This document shows positions 22,625 to 33,204 of a stretch of DNA of 64,000 nucleotides, piece by piece. The position numbers and the translations under genes were made by a program. The first letter of the stretch is position 1; every line of letters begins with the position of its first letter. Below the pieces are notes generated by a model, which was given only the letters and a program-made list of their open reading frames with translations, had not been told where the DNA came from and did not search any database. The DNA is from Ahaetulla prasina (Eukaryota; Chordata; Lepidosauria; Squamata; Colubridae): the NCBI RefSeq assembly GCF_028640845.1, contig NC_080539.1:177222736-177286735 (forward strand), written 5' to 3'.

Positions 22625-23313
22625 GGAACAAGAACCAATCTTTAATAGTAAGTATTGGTTTACTTAAACTCTTCATATATCAATGGGACCCTCAAGATGT
22701 GATAATATTCATATGCAAAAGTTCAGAACATCCTAAGGAGGATGAATATTTCTGCATAGAACCATACATGTCTATAGTATGTATATATTTATACACCCAT
22801 CCACGCAACGTACACATGCACCTTAGTATAGTGAGAAGCACTGCAAATGTAGCACTCAAGACTTTCTTACATCTAAGTAATAATAATACAATCGTCCGGT
22901 GAAGAGTTTTGTACTTCCCACTCATATTCAGATTTTTAATACTTTTTTGAAAACCGTCTCTGTTTTTTATATTTTATATATTGAATATGAGGAGAAAAAA
23001 TAATTGTCTAAATGTATTTGACTGGCACATTATAAGTCCAAATAGACTATATTGTTACCTTTATTTTGCTGAAATGCTAGATAATTCTGACATGATATTT
23101 TGAGTTATTGCTATAAATGAATCCTAAGACTGAAAAGTGATAGGTAACTTATAGGACATACTGAAAACAGTGCTATCAGTGGACCTGAAGTATGAACTAA
23201 TGTTTAATTATAATATTTAGGTTTTATATATTTATTTTGGTATGTAAAATAAATCCCATATACTGTATTTGCTTGGTAATTTCACATATGCCCTACATTT
23301 TTTTTTTACTTAG
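22625..23313. other. End of 22.9-kb intron
   Basis: Mostly AT-rich; ends in the T-rich acceptor tract at 23298-23313. The plus-strand frame at 22435-22902 runs from the MITE into this stretch and has no recognisable domain. Confidence 0.6.
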
Positions 23314-23505
23314 ATATCTTACATTGATATACCAGGACTAGGAAACAGAAGGAAGAAGCGTCATTTGACAATAAATAATGTACAGAATATGGTTATTTGC
23401 TGGTGGTCTGCTGCAAAGGATGAACTTTGGCCTTGGTCCCCAGTGTCTGGCAAAAGAGAGAGAGCCAACTTGCTACTCTTGAAATGTGAACATGGCAACT
23501 TAGAG
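23314..23505 (+). CDS. WDPCP: WDPCP internal exon
   Basis: This 192-base exon (64 codons, phase 0 at both ends) is preceded by a T-rich tract and TTAG and followed by GAG|GTAATC. It reads ISYIDIPG near the start, then MVICWWSAAKDELWPWSPV, and ends ANLLLLKCEHGNLE. The ICWW and WPW(S/A)P motifs and the ANLLLL strand are typical of the WDPCP propeller. The frame joins the previous exon (...DFK) and the next (ILSYIHT...) without a break. It lies in the N-terminal beta-propeller half, which packs into the CPLANE assembly with Inturned, Fuzzy and CPLANE1. Confidence 0.9.
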
Positions 23506-24912
23506 GTAATCCTCTAAATCTCTAAATTGGATATTTGTTTTACCCATTTAGCTAAAAAGGCTCTAGAGTGGTTTTGTAGCAAACACGTAAATCCCTGCCC
23601 TGGGTTTCCAGCCTAAATGATGCAATGTAAGGGAAAAGGGAAGGAAGGTCTAATACGGGGGAAGTTTTCATAATGACCAGTTTAAATTAGTGCTATATCA
23701 AAATACTTCAGTCCAAATGTGGCAGAAATTGAAACTTCCCTAGAGTTATTAGGAATTACGTCTTTGTTAAGAGGTAATTCTTACTAGTATTTTTATGTAT
23801 TTGAGGAATCTTATTTTAAGAATCATTTGATTGAAGGATTTTAGAGATGGGTTACAGAAAACAAATACACACCTCTGACCTTGTTTTCTTTGTTTTTAAT
23901 TGTTCATCCCTTGACAGTTATAAAGAAAGAAAAATCGAAGGGATATTTAGCAGAGCTTTTTAGGTTCCGTAGAAACTGAATCTCAATTCAGAGAGAAGAA
24001 GAATAAATGGAGCTGGGATCTCACGAAAGCTTCTCAACTCTTCCACTGAAATAATACTTGAAAGATTCAGTACTCTTGTTGATCTGATACGTTATCTGGG
24101 ATAGTTTATTTAGTTATTTAAAGAAGCACCTGCTTATACTTGGATATAGTGATTTAATTTTCTTAGTTTCTTTTTTGGATTTTCCTATTTAGATGAGGTG
24201 GGTAGCAGTTAAAAATGGTTCCTTTAGACTCCGACCTCTTAAAGTATGAAGTGCCAGTTTAAAATATCATTCACATTTTCAACTCTTACTTACTAGCATG
24301 AATATTTTTTATTATTTATTGTTTTAATATTGTTTTGTTTCTATGTTTAAATTTGCTGAACCTAAAGGAAAGATATGAAATATATCGCATCAGTTTAATT
24401 TAATCTGTTTAATATAGCTTAGAAGGGCCTAATAAATATTCCCTAGGGGCATTCCTGCTTTTATTGGAACTTTTTAAAATAGGAACAGTATAATTAAATC
24501 GTTCATAGATGGTTGAGTATGTGTATGCATTAGAAAATAAAATAATTGTATTTTAATGCCCTATAATATATATATTTTCACAAAGTCAGACCTATTTTTA
24601 CTAGTGAAAAATTCTGCCCCGGTTAACTACACTCACAAGAATATGTACCTTAAACCAAAAAACAGTACATCTGTTTACACTATAAGCTATATACTAAGCT
24701 ATAAACTAAACTATATACACTGATATACAAACCATCTTTGAGGCACAATTAATATGTCACATGATTTAGCAAATAATAAGGTACAATGAAATCCATTTCT
24801 GTCAATTAATTTGTTATCTTGGTTATGAATTGTAGCATTTTTTTTATTTATAGTATTTGTAAGTATATGCTATTTCAACACACTGTAATTCTGCATATGG
24901 GTTGTTTTTCAG
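23506..24912. other. Intron of 1,407 bases, repeat-poor
   Basis: The shortest intron in the window, GTAATC to TTTTTCAG. No transposon recognised, unlike the other introns. Confidence 0.75.
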
Positions 24913-25522
24913 ATTCTGAGTTATATTCATACAGATGGGGATCCACTTGATGTCCGATTTAGTATGTACAATCCACATCAGTTTCATACTGTAGAACAAT
25001 CTGCGAGTGCAGACCAAAAGCCCATGGTTGACAGCTGCATTTATGAATATGTTAGGAATAAAGTTCATTGTGTGGCAATCACCAAAATACCATTAACATC
25101 CAAGGCCATCAGCTGTTGCAGGAATATTACAGAAGACAAACTTGTTCTGGGTTGTGAAGATTCTTCAGTAGTTCTGTATGAAGCCTACCGTCAAGTAACT
25201 CTGTCAACAGAAGCAAAGCTGCTACCTGCCTTAATGTGTTGCCACCCTAGTGCTGCCATAATTCTTATTGGTAGTTCTCAAGGAGAACTACAGCTATTTG
25301 ACATGGCACTGTCTCCAATCAAAATGCAGCTTTTAGCTGAAGATTTCTCACCAAAATCGACTCTACAATTCAGTGAAAATTTTGAGATATCCAGCAGTCT
25401 CACTCAAATCCAATGGGCTATCCCACAAGATTCTTCTCAGGACATAGATGTTTTGGGTATACATGATCTTCTATTATTTAGATTTGACAAAGGACCTGTC
25501 GGAGTGCTTCATTTCAAAACTG
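24913..25522 (+). CDS. WDPCP: WDPCP large internal exon (WD-repeat region)
   Basis: This is the largest exon in the window, 610 bases, from TTTTTCAG to ACTG|GTAAGT (phase 0 in, phase 1 out). It encodes about 203 residues of WDPCP. Recognisable stretches are PLDVRFS, PMVDSCIYEYVRNKVHC, SKAISCCRNITEDKLVLGCE, HPSAAIILIGSSQGELQLFD and MALSPIKMQLLAED. The GSSQGELQLFD strand is a WD-repeat signature. WDPCP acts at the ciliary base, where CPLANE helps recruit intraflagellar transport-A subunits, and in actin and septin-dependent planar polarity; human mutations cause Bardet-Biedl type 15 and Meckel-like disease (family knowledge). No frameshift or stop was seen, so the gene looks functional. The open frame runs a few codons past the donor by chance. 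Confidence 0.93.
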
Positions 25523-27484
25523 GTAAGTTTATTTGGTAGTTAATGGCAAATGCAATTTTTATATGTTTCATCAGTAGATATAATATTTCTGCTTTTTAAA
25601 AAGGTTTTTTTTCAACAAAACTAAGCAAGAAAAGTAAAAGAACTGGAAGAAAACAATCCAAGATTACATTATATTGTTTATGATTGGACTGAATGGTTGG
25701 GCTGAATCTTTTGAAATCTGTTGATTGGAAGAAATACGAAGAGAGATATGTAATTAAAATTTTTGTATTTTATGAGTCATCTGTCTCAGCCAATGAAAAT
25801 AATTAGCAAATAATGTACATGAATTCCACAGTTGTGCAAGAAACTTTGATTTATGCAGAAGGCCTTTCTCATCTTGCCCCTTGCTCTAAATCGGCTACAG
25901 CAGAATGGGCAATTCTCCGAAGCTGATTTTGGGAGCTGGAGAGACAAGCATCTCTCTCCTAATTATTCCACTGATAATCACAGCTCTCTGGATTTTAGCC
26001 AGCACCATTAATATTGCAGCTAAAGAATAGTTTTCAAGCAAATGTGGTTGCAGATTTGACCAAATATGTAGGTAGGTGCGTAGAAACTACTCCGCAAGCC
26101 ACTCTAATGATTACATATATCCCACAAATTAGGTATATAAATATAATAACATCATGTCAGCTTTATATTCTTTTAAAATTGCCTTGTTACCTTGTTTAAC
26201 AGGAAAGCTTGTACAATAATTTGTGAGATAAATTATTCTATCTTGTCTAGTGTTTTAACAGTCATAGATGTTTATTTGGAAAGCTAATTAAAACAGTTTG
26301 CTGATATATTCTCAGATGTTACATATTTTTAAATGCTGTTAAATTTTTTTGGTTACCTGTCTACCAGAAGGCAATCTGGCTATACCTACCTTGCTTTTCT
26401 TAGTTTTCCCATGTGGCTCTGCTCACAACAATTTTCTAAAAAGCACAGCTTTACTTTTCCTATCTCTAGCACATTTATGTTCTTAACTGAGAGAAACATG
26501 CTCTCAGTGCAGGGATTTAGAGGCCTTTCTGCTAATTGCCAGCTTGTAAACTTAATTGGACTGTCTCCCTGGGCACTGTTCCTAAATCAATTAGGCCATG
26601 AGTTGGCTGTCATCTTTCTTACCAAAGTAGGTCACTTGGAAATGCATGACCCAAAAGAAATTAGACACCCAAAAAGGAAGCTGTTGACCTCTGTGATTGA
26701 AAGCTGCAATATTTTTTTTTAAAAAATTGCTATATTTTCAACAAGAAATTCTCTGGTTACATGAATTAGGGATGATTGTCCTATTCTGATCCAGTTTATT
26801 AGAAAAATTAGAATGTAACAAAAATCTGAGATAACATTTGCATTTTCAAAATTTACTTAAAACTTACAATTTTATGACACTAAACTTATTAGAAAAATAT
26901 AGAACAACATTCTCATGGGGACAGATAAAACAAAGTCCATAAAGCTAAAATATATGTAATTCTAGGAAGATGTGTGATTATGATTAATAAGTCTGAGAGA
27001 CCATGGGCTCCACAAAAGCCACTGAGGTGAGCTTTTTTCCATGTCTTCTGAGAGTGGAATCAATTTATGGCGCAAGCTTTGGTTTATCAGTAAGGCAAAT
27101 AATATTTAGGTTTTGATCATTCTAAAGCTCATTTGGCAAGTAATAATTTACTGACTTCTTAAGTAATTAAAAGTTATGTCAATTTGAGGGTCAAACAGGG
27201 TTTTCATCTCATGTTGAAAGCTGACTTCAAAAGTGAATAGGACCAAAGTCTTTTTGGGAAAAGATTTTTAGGATTTCTAAGATGTGAAATTGATCCTTTA
27301 AGCATCTGCAAATTTTAAGCAAATTATTTTGGCTCTCTGCCACAAAAATAGATGAATCTAGGATGATTTCTTCTAGTAGAAAAATTAAGAAAATAATCAG
27401 AAACAAGAGGATTGCAATGAAAAGGAAGTAGCAATTTAGGTATTTTGCATTATGAGAAATAAGAGCTAAAGTATTTTATGTAAT
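25523..27484. other. Intron start; candidate conserved segment at 26390-26740
   Basis: No transposon recognised. The part around 26510-26680 (CTGCTAATTGCCAGCTTG, CTTAATTGG, AAATCAATTAGGCC) is rich in homeodomain-type sites and balanced in composition, and may be a regulatory element. Confidence 0.4.
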
Positions 27485-27489
27485 TTTTT

Positions 27490-27606
27490 TGAAATTTTTT
27501 TTTATTAAGCACATATTAAAACATTGGACTCAGTGTAACCGTCCTGGCATTATCTTTGCCATACATACTAAAATAAAGAATAAGTATCATATATACCTTG
27601 CTACTT
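27490..27606 (-). mobile_element. Poly(T)-initial retroelement end, possible L1 3' end
   Basis: A T-run at 27485-27507 followed by AAGCACATATTAAAACATTGG suggests the 3' end of a minus-strand poly(A) LINE. It may be the 3' part of the L1 that resumes after the L2-like LINE at 29412-30480. Confidence 0.35.
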
Positions 27607-29425
27607 ATGGGTTGGACCAAGATTGCGGTGATGCGGGTGAGATGTTCGAGGGTGGTCTTGGCGATATTGTTTGGGATGAGTTTGACCCTGTGGCTCCTGA
27701 GGACATGGACAGGTTGCTGGGTAGGCTGAATGCCACCACATGTTTACTGGACCCGTGCCCCTCCTGGCTGGTGCTGGCCACTCGGGAGGTCACACGAGGC
27801 TGGCTCCAGGCGATTACGACCGCTTCTTTGGTGGAGGGTGTCTTCCCGGCCGCCTTGAAAGAGGCGGTGGTGAGGCCCCTCCTTAAGAAGCCTTCCCTGG
27901 ACCCGGCTGTTTTAGGTAACTATCGTCCGGTCTCCAACCTTCGCTTTGCGGCGAAGGTTGTAGAGAGTATGGTGGCATATCAGTTTCCCTTGCACCTGGA
28001 TGAAACTGTCTATCTAGACCCGTTCCAGTCCGGTTTCCGGCCCGGTTACAGCACGGAGACGGCTTTGGTCGCGTTGGTGGATGATCTCTGGAGGGCCAGG
28101 GATAGGGGTTGCTCCTCTGCCCTGGTCCTATTAGACCTCTCAGCGGCTTTCGATACCATCGACCATGGTATCCTGCTGCGCGGGTGGGAGGGATTGGGAG
28201 TGGGAGGCACCGTTTATCGGTGGTCCCCCCCCTATCTCCCCGACCGGCCGCAGTCGGTGTTGACAGGGGGGCAGAGGTCGACTCCGAGGCGCCTCACTTG
28301 TGGGGTGCCGCAGGGGTCGATTCTCTCGCCCCTCCTGTTTAACATCTACATGAAGCCGCTGGGTGAGATCATCAGTGGCTTCGGTGTGAAGTATCAGCTG
28401 TATGCGGATGACACCCAGCTGTACTTTTCTACACCGGACCACCCCAACGGTTATCAAGTGCTGTCCCGGTGTCTGGAGGCCGTGCGGGTCTGGATGGGGA
28501 GAAACAGGCTCAAGCTCAATCCCGCCAAGACAGAGTGGTTGTGGATGCGGCATCCCGGTACAGTCAGCTTAATCCGCGGCTGACCATCGGTGGCGAGTCA
28601 TTGGCCCCGATGGAAAGGGTCCGCAACTTAGGCGCCCTCCTGGATGAGCGGCTGTCTCTAGAAGACCATTTGACGGCCGTCTCCAGGAGAGCGTTCTACC
28701 AGGTTCGCCTGGTACGCCAGTTGCGCCTTTCTGGACCGGGATGCCCTATGCACGGTCACTCACGCACTCGTGACGTCTCGCCTGGATTACTGCAATGCTC
28801 TCTACATGGGGCTCCCCTTGAAGGGCATCCGGAGGCTGCAGTTAGTCCAGAACGCGGCTGGACGGGTGATAGATGGAGCCCCTCGTGGCTCCGCTATAAC
28901 ACCCATCCTGCGCAGACTGCACTGGCTACCTGTGGCCTTCCGGGTGCGCTTCAAGGTCTTGGTGACCACCTTTAAAGCGCTCCATGGCATTGGGCCGGGT
29001 TACTTACGGGACCGCCTACTGCTACCAAATACCTCTCACCGACCCGTGCGCTCTCACAGAGAGGGTCTCCTCAGGGTGCCGTCAGCAAGGCAATGTCGTC
29101 TGGCGACGCCCAGGGCAAGGGCCTTCTCTGTGGGGGCTCCCACCCTTTGGAACGAACTTCCCCCCGGACTCCGCCAGCTTCCGGACCTTCGGACCTTCCG
29201 CCGCGGGCTTAAAACATATTTATTTAATTGTGCAGGACTGAGCTAGGTTTTAAATTCATGGGTTTTAATTGGGTTTTATTTGTATATTTTAATTAACGGG
29301 CTTTCAAATAAGTTTCTTAATTGTTTTTATTCTGTATTTATATTTATATGTTTTTAAATGCCTGTGAACCGCCCTGAGTCCTTCGGGAGATAGGGCGGTA
29401 TATAAATACGATTAATAAATAAATA
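27607..29425 (+). mobile_element. L2-like LINE, plus strand, 5'-truncated, frameshifted
   Basis: The RT frame (27489-28583) carries LLGRLNATTCLLDPCPSWLV, SNYRPVSNLRF, LDLSAAFDTIDHGILL, GVPQGSILSPLLFNIYM and the catalytic YADDTQLY. It breaks at about 28560 and continues in 28469-28975 (VRNLGALLDERLSLEDHLTA) and 28770-29246 (SRLDYCNALYMGLP, LHWLPV, FKVLVTTFKALHG, LWNELPPGL). The 3' end holds the AACCGCCCTGAGTCCTTCGGGAG hairpin and an ATAAATACGATTAATAAATAAATA tail. It is the same family as 988-4215 in the opposite orientation, but lacks the endonuclease. Two or more frameshifts make it inactive. Confidence 0.88.
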
Positions 29426-29441
29426 TACATTTGGTCTATTC

Positions 29442-29952
29442 CAGGAGGAGTCAACCTTTTTATACCTACCGCCCACTTTTGTATCTCTGTTAATAGTAAA
29501 ATTTTCTAACCACCCACCAGTTCCACAGTAATGCACCGTGTAACGTCATCTGTGCATGCCTCTCGCGCATCGTGGATTGGGTTTGGGGGGAGGGAACCGG
29601 CTACTAGCTCTGCTTGTCTGTTACAGCTGGGGGGGGGCTGTGCGAGCTATTCTGGGATGAGGCTCTTTTGTTTGCAGTCGCACTGTAGCACCATTTAGTT
29701 TCATTTACGTAACATGAACTAAACTTAGGCGCGGGCGATACAAATAGTATATTTTCAGAAATTTAAATTTTCATGGGGAATTTTATGAAAACCTAATGAA
29801 AATGTTTTTAAATAATGCTATGGAAATTTTTTAAAAAGTCAATTAAATTTAAAAAAAGGAAAGTGCTTCAGTATCGGACAAAACCTCTACTACCCACCAT
29901 GAAAGCTGGAACGCCCACTAGTGGGCGGTAGGGACCAGGTTGACTACCACTC
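29442..29952. mobile_element. hAT-type MITE with perfect 8-base target duplication
   Basis: A 511-base noncoding element beginning CAGGAGGAGTCAACCTTTTTATACC and ending GGACCAGGTTGACTACCACTC, imperfect inverted ends. GTCTATTC flanks it at 29434-29441 and 29953-29960. It lies inside the L1 remnant, immediately beyond the L2-like tail. Confidence 0.88.
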
Positions 29953-29960
29953 GTCTATTC

Positions 29961-30480
29961 AGTATTTACATATATAAAGATATTATTTTTCTATCTATAT
30001 TACTTATACATTTGTCTTATCCTCTTTCATTCTATTGCAGTTACATACATACCCTTAGTTCTCCATTCTATAAGTTCTAGTCAGTTCATATTTTTCATCC
30101 TTCCTTTCCGTTCCAACTATTGATAAAATTTGTTCCATATCTTATAATAATCTGACTTGCCTTTATTTTTCAATTCCAGTGTTAATTTGTCCATTTCTGC
30201 ACATGTCAATTTTTTTTTTTTTTTAATCACTTCATCTCCTAGGGGGATTTCCTTATTTTTCCCATTTTGGGCAAAAATCATTCTTGCTGCTGTTATAATA
30301 TGTATTATTAAGTAAATTAATATATATTTCCCATTTCCCATTTATAATTCCCAGTAGGAATAGTTCCGGTTTATATTCTATTTCTTCTCCAATTACTTCT
30401 GTCAGCCATAAATGAATTTTCCGCCAATACTTCTTTACTTTTTTACAGTATTTTATGTGTTATTGTAGTCAGATCTTCCA
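29961..30480 (-). mobile_element. L1 LINE remnant (ORF2 C-terminus and 3' region)
   Basis: The minus-strand frame 30341-30117 reads LIIHIITAARMIFAQNGKN and CAEMDKLTLELKNKGKSDYY, matching the L1 ORF2 C-terminal pattern (I.TAAR...AQ.WK, ..AEM.KLT). Upstream on the minus strand (30480-30342) ...WLTEVIGEE...LFLLGI-like codons continue. It is interrupted by the hAT MITE and probably by the L2-like LINE. Confidence 0.65.
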
Positions 30481-30710
30481 GTTACAACATGCAACTTCTC
30501 GTGATCACACCTGAATATCATCCAAAGACCACTTTTTTGGCTTCTAAATAGCAATTGTGATATGTCACTCATGTTATCTTCCAGAACATGTAAAGAAGGC
30601 CCTGAAATTTGAAAAACTGAGTCTCCCATTAAGGTTGCAATAACATGTGTACTTAAGTGCGAGTAATCTGGGCAACATACAGTGGTATACTTGTGAGAGA
30701 CTAGCTAGAT

Positions 30711-30837
30711 AACGTTTTTATTGGCAATTTTAAAAATTTTATTGAGTTTTTGATACAAAACTTGTAATAATACAAGGAAGAACAAAAATTAAAAACAAAA
30801 ATAAGACATTTCATTTAAAATATTATTGAAGTAGATA
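30711..30837 (-). mobile_element. Probable LINE 3' end remnant
   Basis: TTTTTATTGGCAATTTTAAAAATTTTATTGAGTTTTTGATAC, together with 31040-31560 beyond the CR1 end, resembles the AT-rich 3' untranslated part of a minus-strand L1-like element. Confidence 0.3.
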
Positions 30838-30897
30838 TGTGTGTGTGTACACCCACACCCACCTACCCACACCCACCCACACGTACACACACACAGT
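30838..30897. repeat. (GT/CA)n microsatellite
   Basis: GTGTGTGTAC followed by imperfect CACCCA/CACACA repeats up to the start of a CR1 end. Confidence 0.8.
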
Positions 30898-31036
30898 GGA
30901 ACAACATGCCTCCAGAAGTTGCCAATGCTCCAACACTGGAAGTTTTTAAGCAAATGTTGAATAACCATTTGTCTGAAGTGGTGTAGGGCAGGGGTTTGGA
31001 CTAGACCTCCAAGGTCTCTTCCAACTCTGTTATTCT
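30898..31036 (+). mobile_element. CR1 LINE 3' end, severely 5'-truncated
   Basis: TGGAACAACATGCCTCCAGAAGTTG...AACACTGGAAGTTTTTAAGC...GGACTAGACCTCCAAGGTCTCTTCCAACTCTGTTATTCTAT matches the complement of the CR1 3' end at 6739-6910. About 139 bases remain. Confidence 0.88.
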
Positions 31037-31561
31037 ATATGCCCTAACTAAACAATGCAAGTCAAAAAAAAGGGAAGAAAATAAAAAAAAATTAGTAAGA
31101 ATGGTAACCCTCCCTCCAAATACCAAAATATTTGAAAAATGATCAGTAACACTGTTCAATAAAAATTTTAAAAATGAAAAGCATTTTTAAATTTTACCAG
31201 TTTTCTACATATACGTATAATATCAAAATAATAATATTACAAATCTAAACAAAGCCCGATAAAAGGCTGCAAACTGACAAATTTTGTTGAACCAATCTTT
31301 GGTATAAATGCATCTTTTAAAAAAATATAGATCCACATTTTTTTTTTACAACAGTTCTGGTTCTATATGTTTAAAATTCTTCCTAAATAGACAAATTTCA
31401 GTTTTTGATAATACAATGTAACAATGCATGAACATACATATTTCTTGGGGGTCTTTCTGATTGATGACAACAATAATATCTAACCAATAGGGAGCTACTA
31501 AAAAATATCTACCTTCACTTTTATTACATGTCTAACATAAAAAGAATTCCAAACAATTTTT

Positions 31562-32755
31562 AAAAATCTTCACAATTGGATAAATGCCTTCCTGTCAAAC
31601 AGACAAGTGGTCAAAATGAGCAACGCTCTATCAAATCCTGTTCCTGTCAAAAGTGGCGTTCCCCAAGGTAGTGTTCTTGGACCAACGCTCTTCATTCTAT
31701 ACATAAACGATCTCTGTGACCTTATCTCAAGTTATTGTGTTCTCTTTGTTGACGATGTCAACCTATTTAATACCACTAACAATATTTCTACCCTTCAAGA
31801 AGAACTTGACTTTGTATCCGATTGGTCCAAAACTTGGCAACTCCAAATCTCAACCAGCAAATGCTCAGTCTTACATATTGGAAAAAAGAACCCAAACAAC
31901 AAGTACAAGCTTGACGGACATTACCTTACTGACGACCCCCACCCTGTCAAAGACCTTGGAGTTTTCATATCAAATGATCTAAGTGCCAAAGCCCACTGCA
32001 ACTACATCGCAAAAGAGGCCTTAAAAATTGTAAACCTAATCTTGCGCAGCTTCTTCTCCAAAAACACTACACTACTAACCAGAGCATACAAAACATTTGC
32101 CAGACCTATACTTGAATACAGCTCATCCGTCTGGAATCCATACCACATCTCTGATATTAATACAATCAAACGCGTCCAGAAATACTTTACTAGAAGAGTT
32201 CTTCGCTCCTCTGTAAACAACAAAATACCTTATGACACCAGACTTGAAATCCTGGGATTAGAAAACTTAGAACTCCACCGACTCCGACATGACCTGTGTT
32301 TAACACACAGAATCATCTATTGCAATATCCTTCCTGTAAAAGACTACTTCAGCTTCAATCGCAATAATACAAGAGCAAACAATAGATTCAAACTTAATGT
32401 CAACCGCTTCAAACTTGATTGCAGAAAATATGACTTCTGTAACAGAGTTGTTAACGCTTGGAACTCATTACTTGACTCTATAGTCTCTACTCAAAATCCC
32501 AAAATCTTCAACCAAAAACTGTCTACTATTGACCTCACCCCATTCCTAAGAGGACTATAAGGGGCGTGCATAAGAGCACAAAAGTGCCTACCGTTCCTGT
32601 CCTATTGTTCCCTTTCATTATATCAAATTAACATAGTTATTGCATACTTTTGCTTATATATATATATATATATTTCTTTATGATGTGGTGTTGTTTTATG
32701 TCAATGAATGTGTATACTGTTGTGACAAAATGAAATTTTAAAAAATGCCTAATAT
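31562..32755 (+). mobile_element. Jockey-superfamily LINE, RT C-terminal half, long open frame
   Basis: The frame 31607-32560 (317 codons, unbroken) reads [20 protein letters not shown], then CVLFVDDVNLF (FVDD where FADD is usual), WQLQISTSKCSVLHIG, PVKDLGVFISNDLSAK, RPILEYSSSVWNP and IKRVQKYFTRRVL, ending PFLRGL and a stop at 32560. The fingers of the RT and all upstream domains are missing (5' truncation near 31562). The 3' part contains GGGGCGTGCATAAGAGCACAAAAGTGCC, a (TA)n run (32659-32674) and TTGTGACAAAATGAAATTT. The uninterrupted frame marks a recent copy. A minus-strand relative lies at 58183-58690. CR1 or Rex-type are the candidate clades. Confidence 0.85.
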
Positions 32756-32790
32756 TCTCTCAAAATAATATTTAACTAATTAGGCACACT

Positions 32791-33030
32791 TGACATTTTA
32801 TTTCTTTATTTATTTGTATCCTTCCTTTATCATTTCTACAAATAATTGGAAGTGGCAAACATATCCAACACACTTTCCTCCTTTTACTACCCCCACAACA
32901 ATACTCTGTGAGATGAGTTGGGTGAAAAAGAGGGACTGGCCTCTGATCACTCAGTTGGCTTTCATGGCTAAAGTGGGACTAGAACTCACAGTCTACCATT
33001 TTCTAATCTGGTGCCTTAACCACTTGATCA
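32791..33030 (-). mobile_element. tRNA-derived SINE, minus strand
   Basis: A tail (TTTATTTCTTTATTTATTTGTATCC) is followed by ACAACAATACTCTGTGAGATGAGTTGGG, then GGACTAGAACTCACAGTC (complement of a degenerate box B) and GGTGCCTTAACCAC (tRNA-like 5' end). Same family as 10836-11092. Confidence 0.7.
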
Positions 33031-33204
33031 ACTTTTTAAAATGTGAAAATAGTGATTTTCCTAACTAGGGTATTCTAATTCTCTTATTTCATTTCTTTTA
33101 TGTTGTCCAAATTTTTGTAATTTTCTTTCATTTTTTAGTAACATTAAATTGTAAATTTAGTTTCAGTAACATCCTCCCGCAATAAAAAATTTTTCCAGAG
33201 ATTT

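Noticed and set aside
22435..22902. 155-codon plus-strand frame
   Set aside because: Starts in a MITE and runs into intron; no motif.
32002..32223. Minus-strand frame inside the jockey-type LINE
   Set aside because: Antisense of the intact RT frame.
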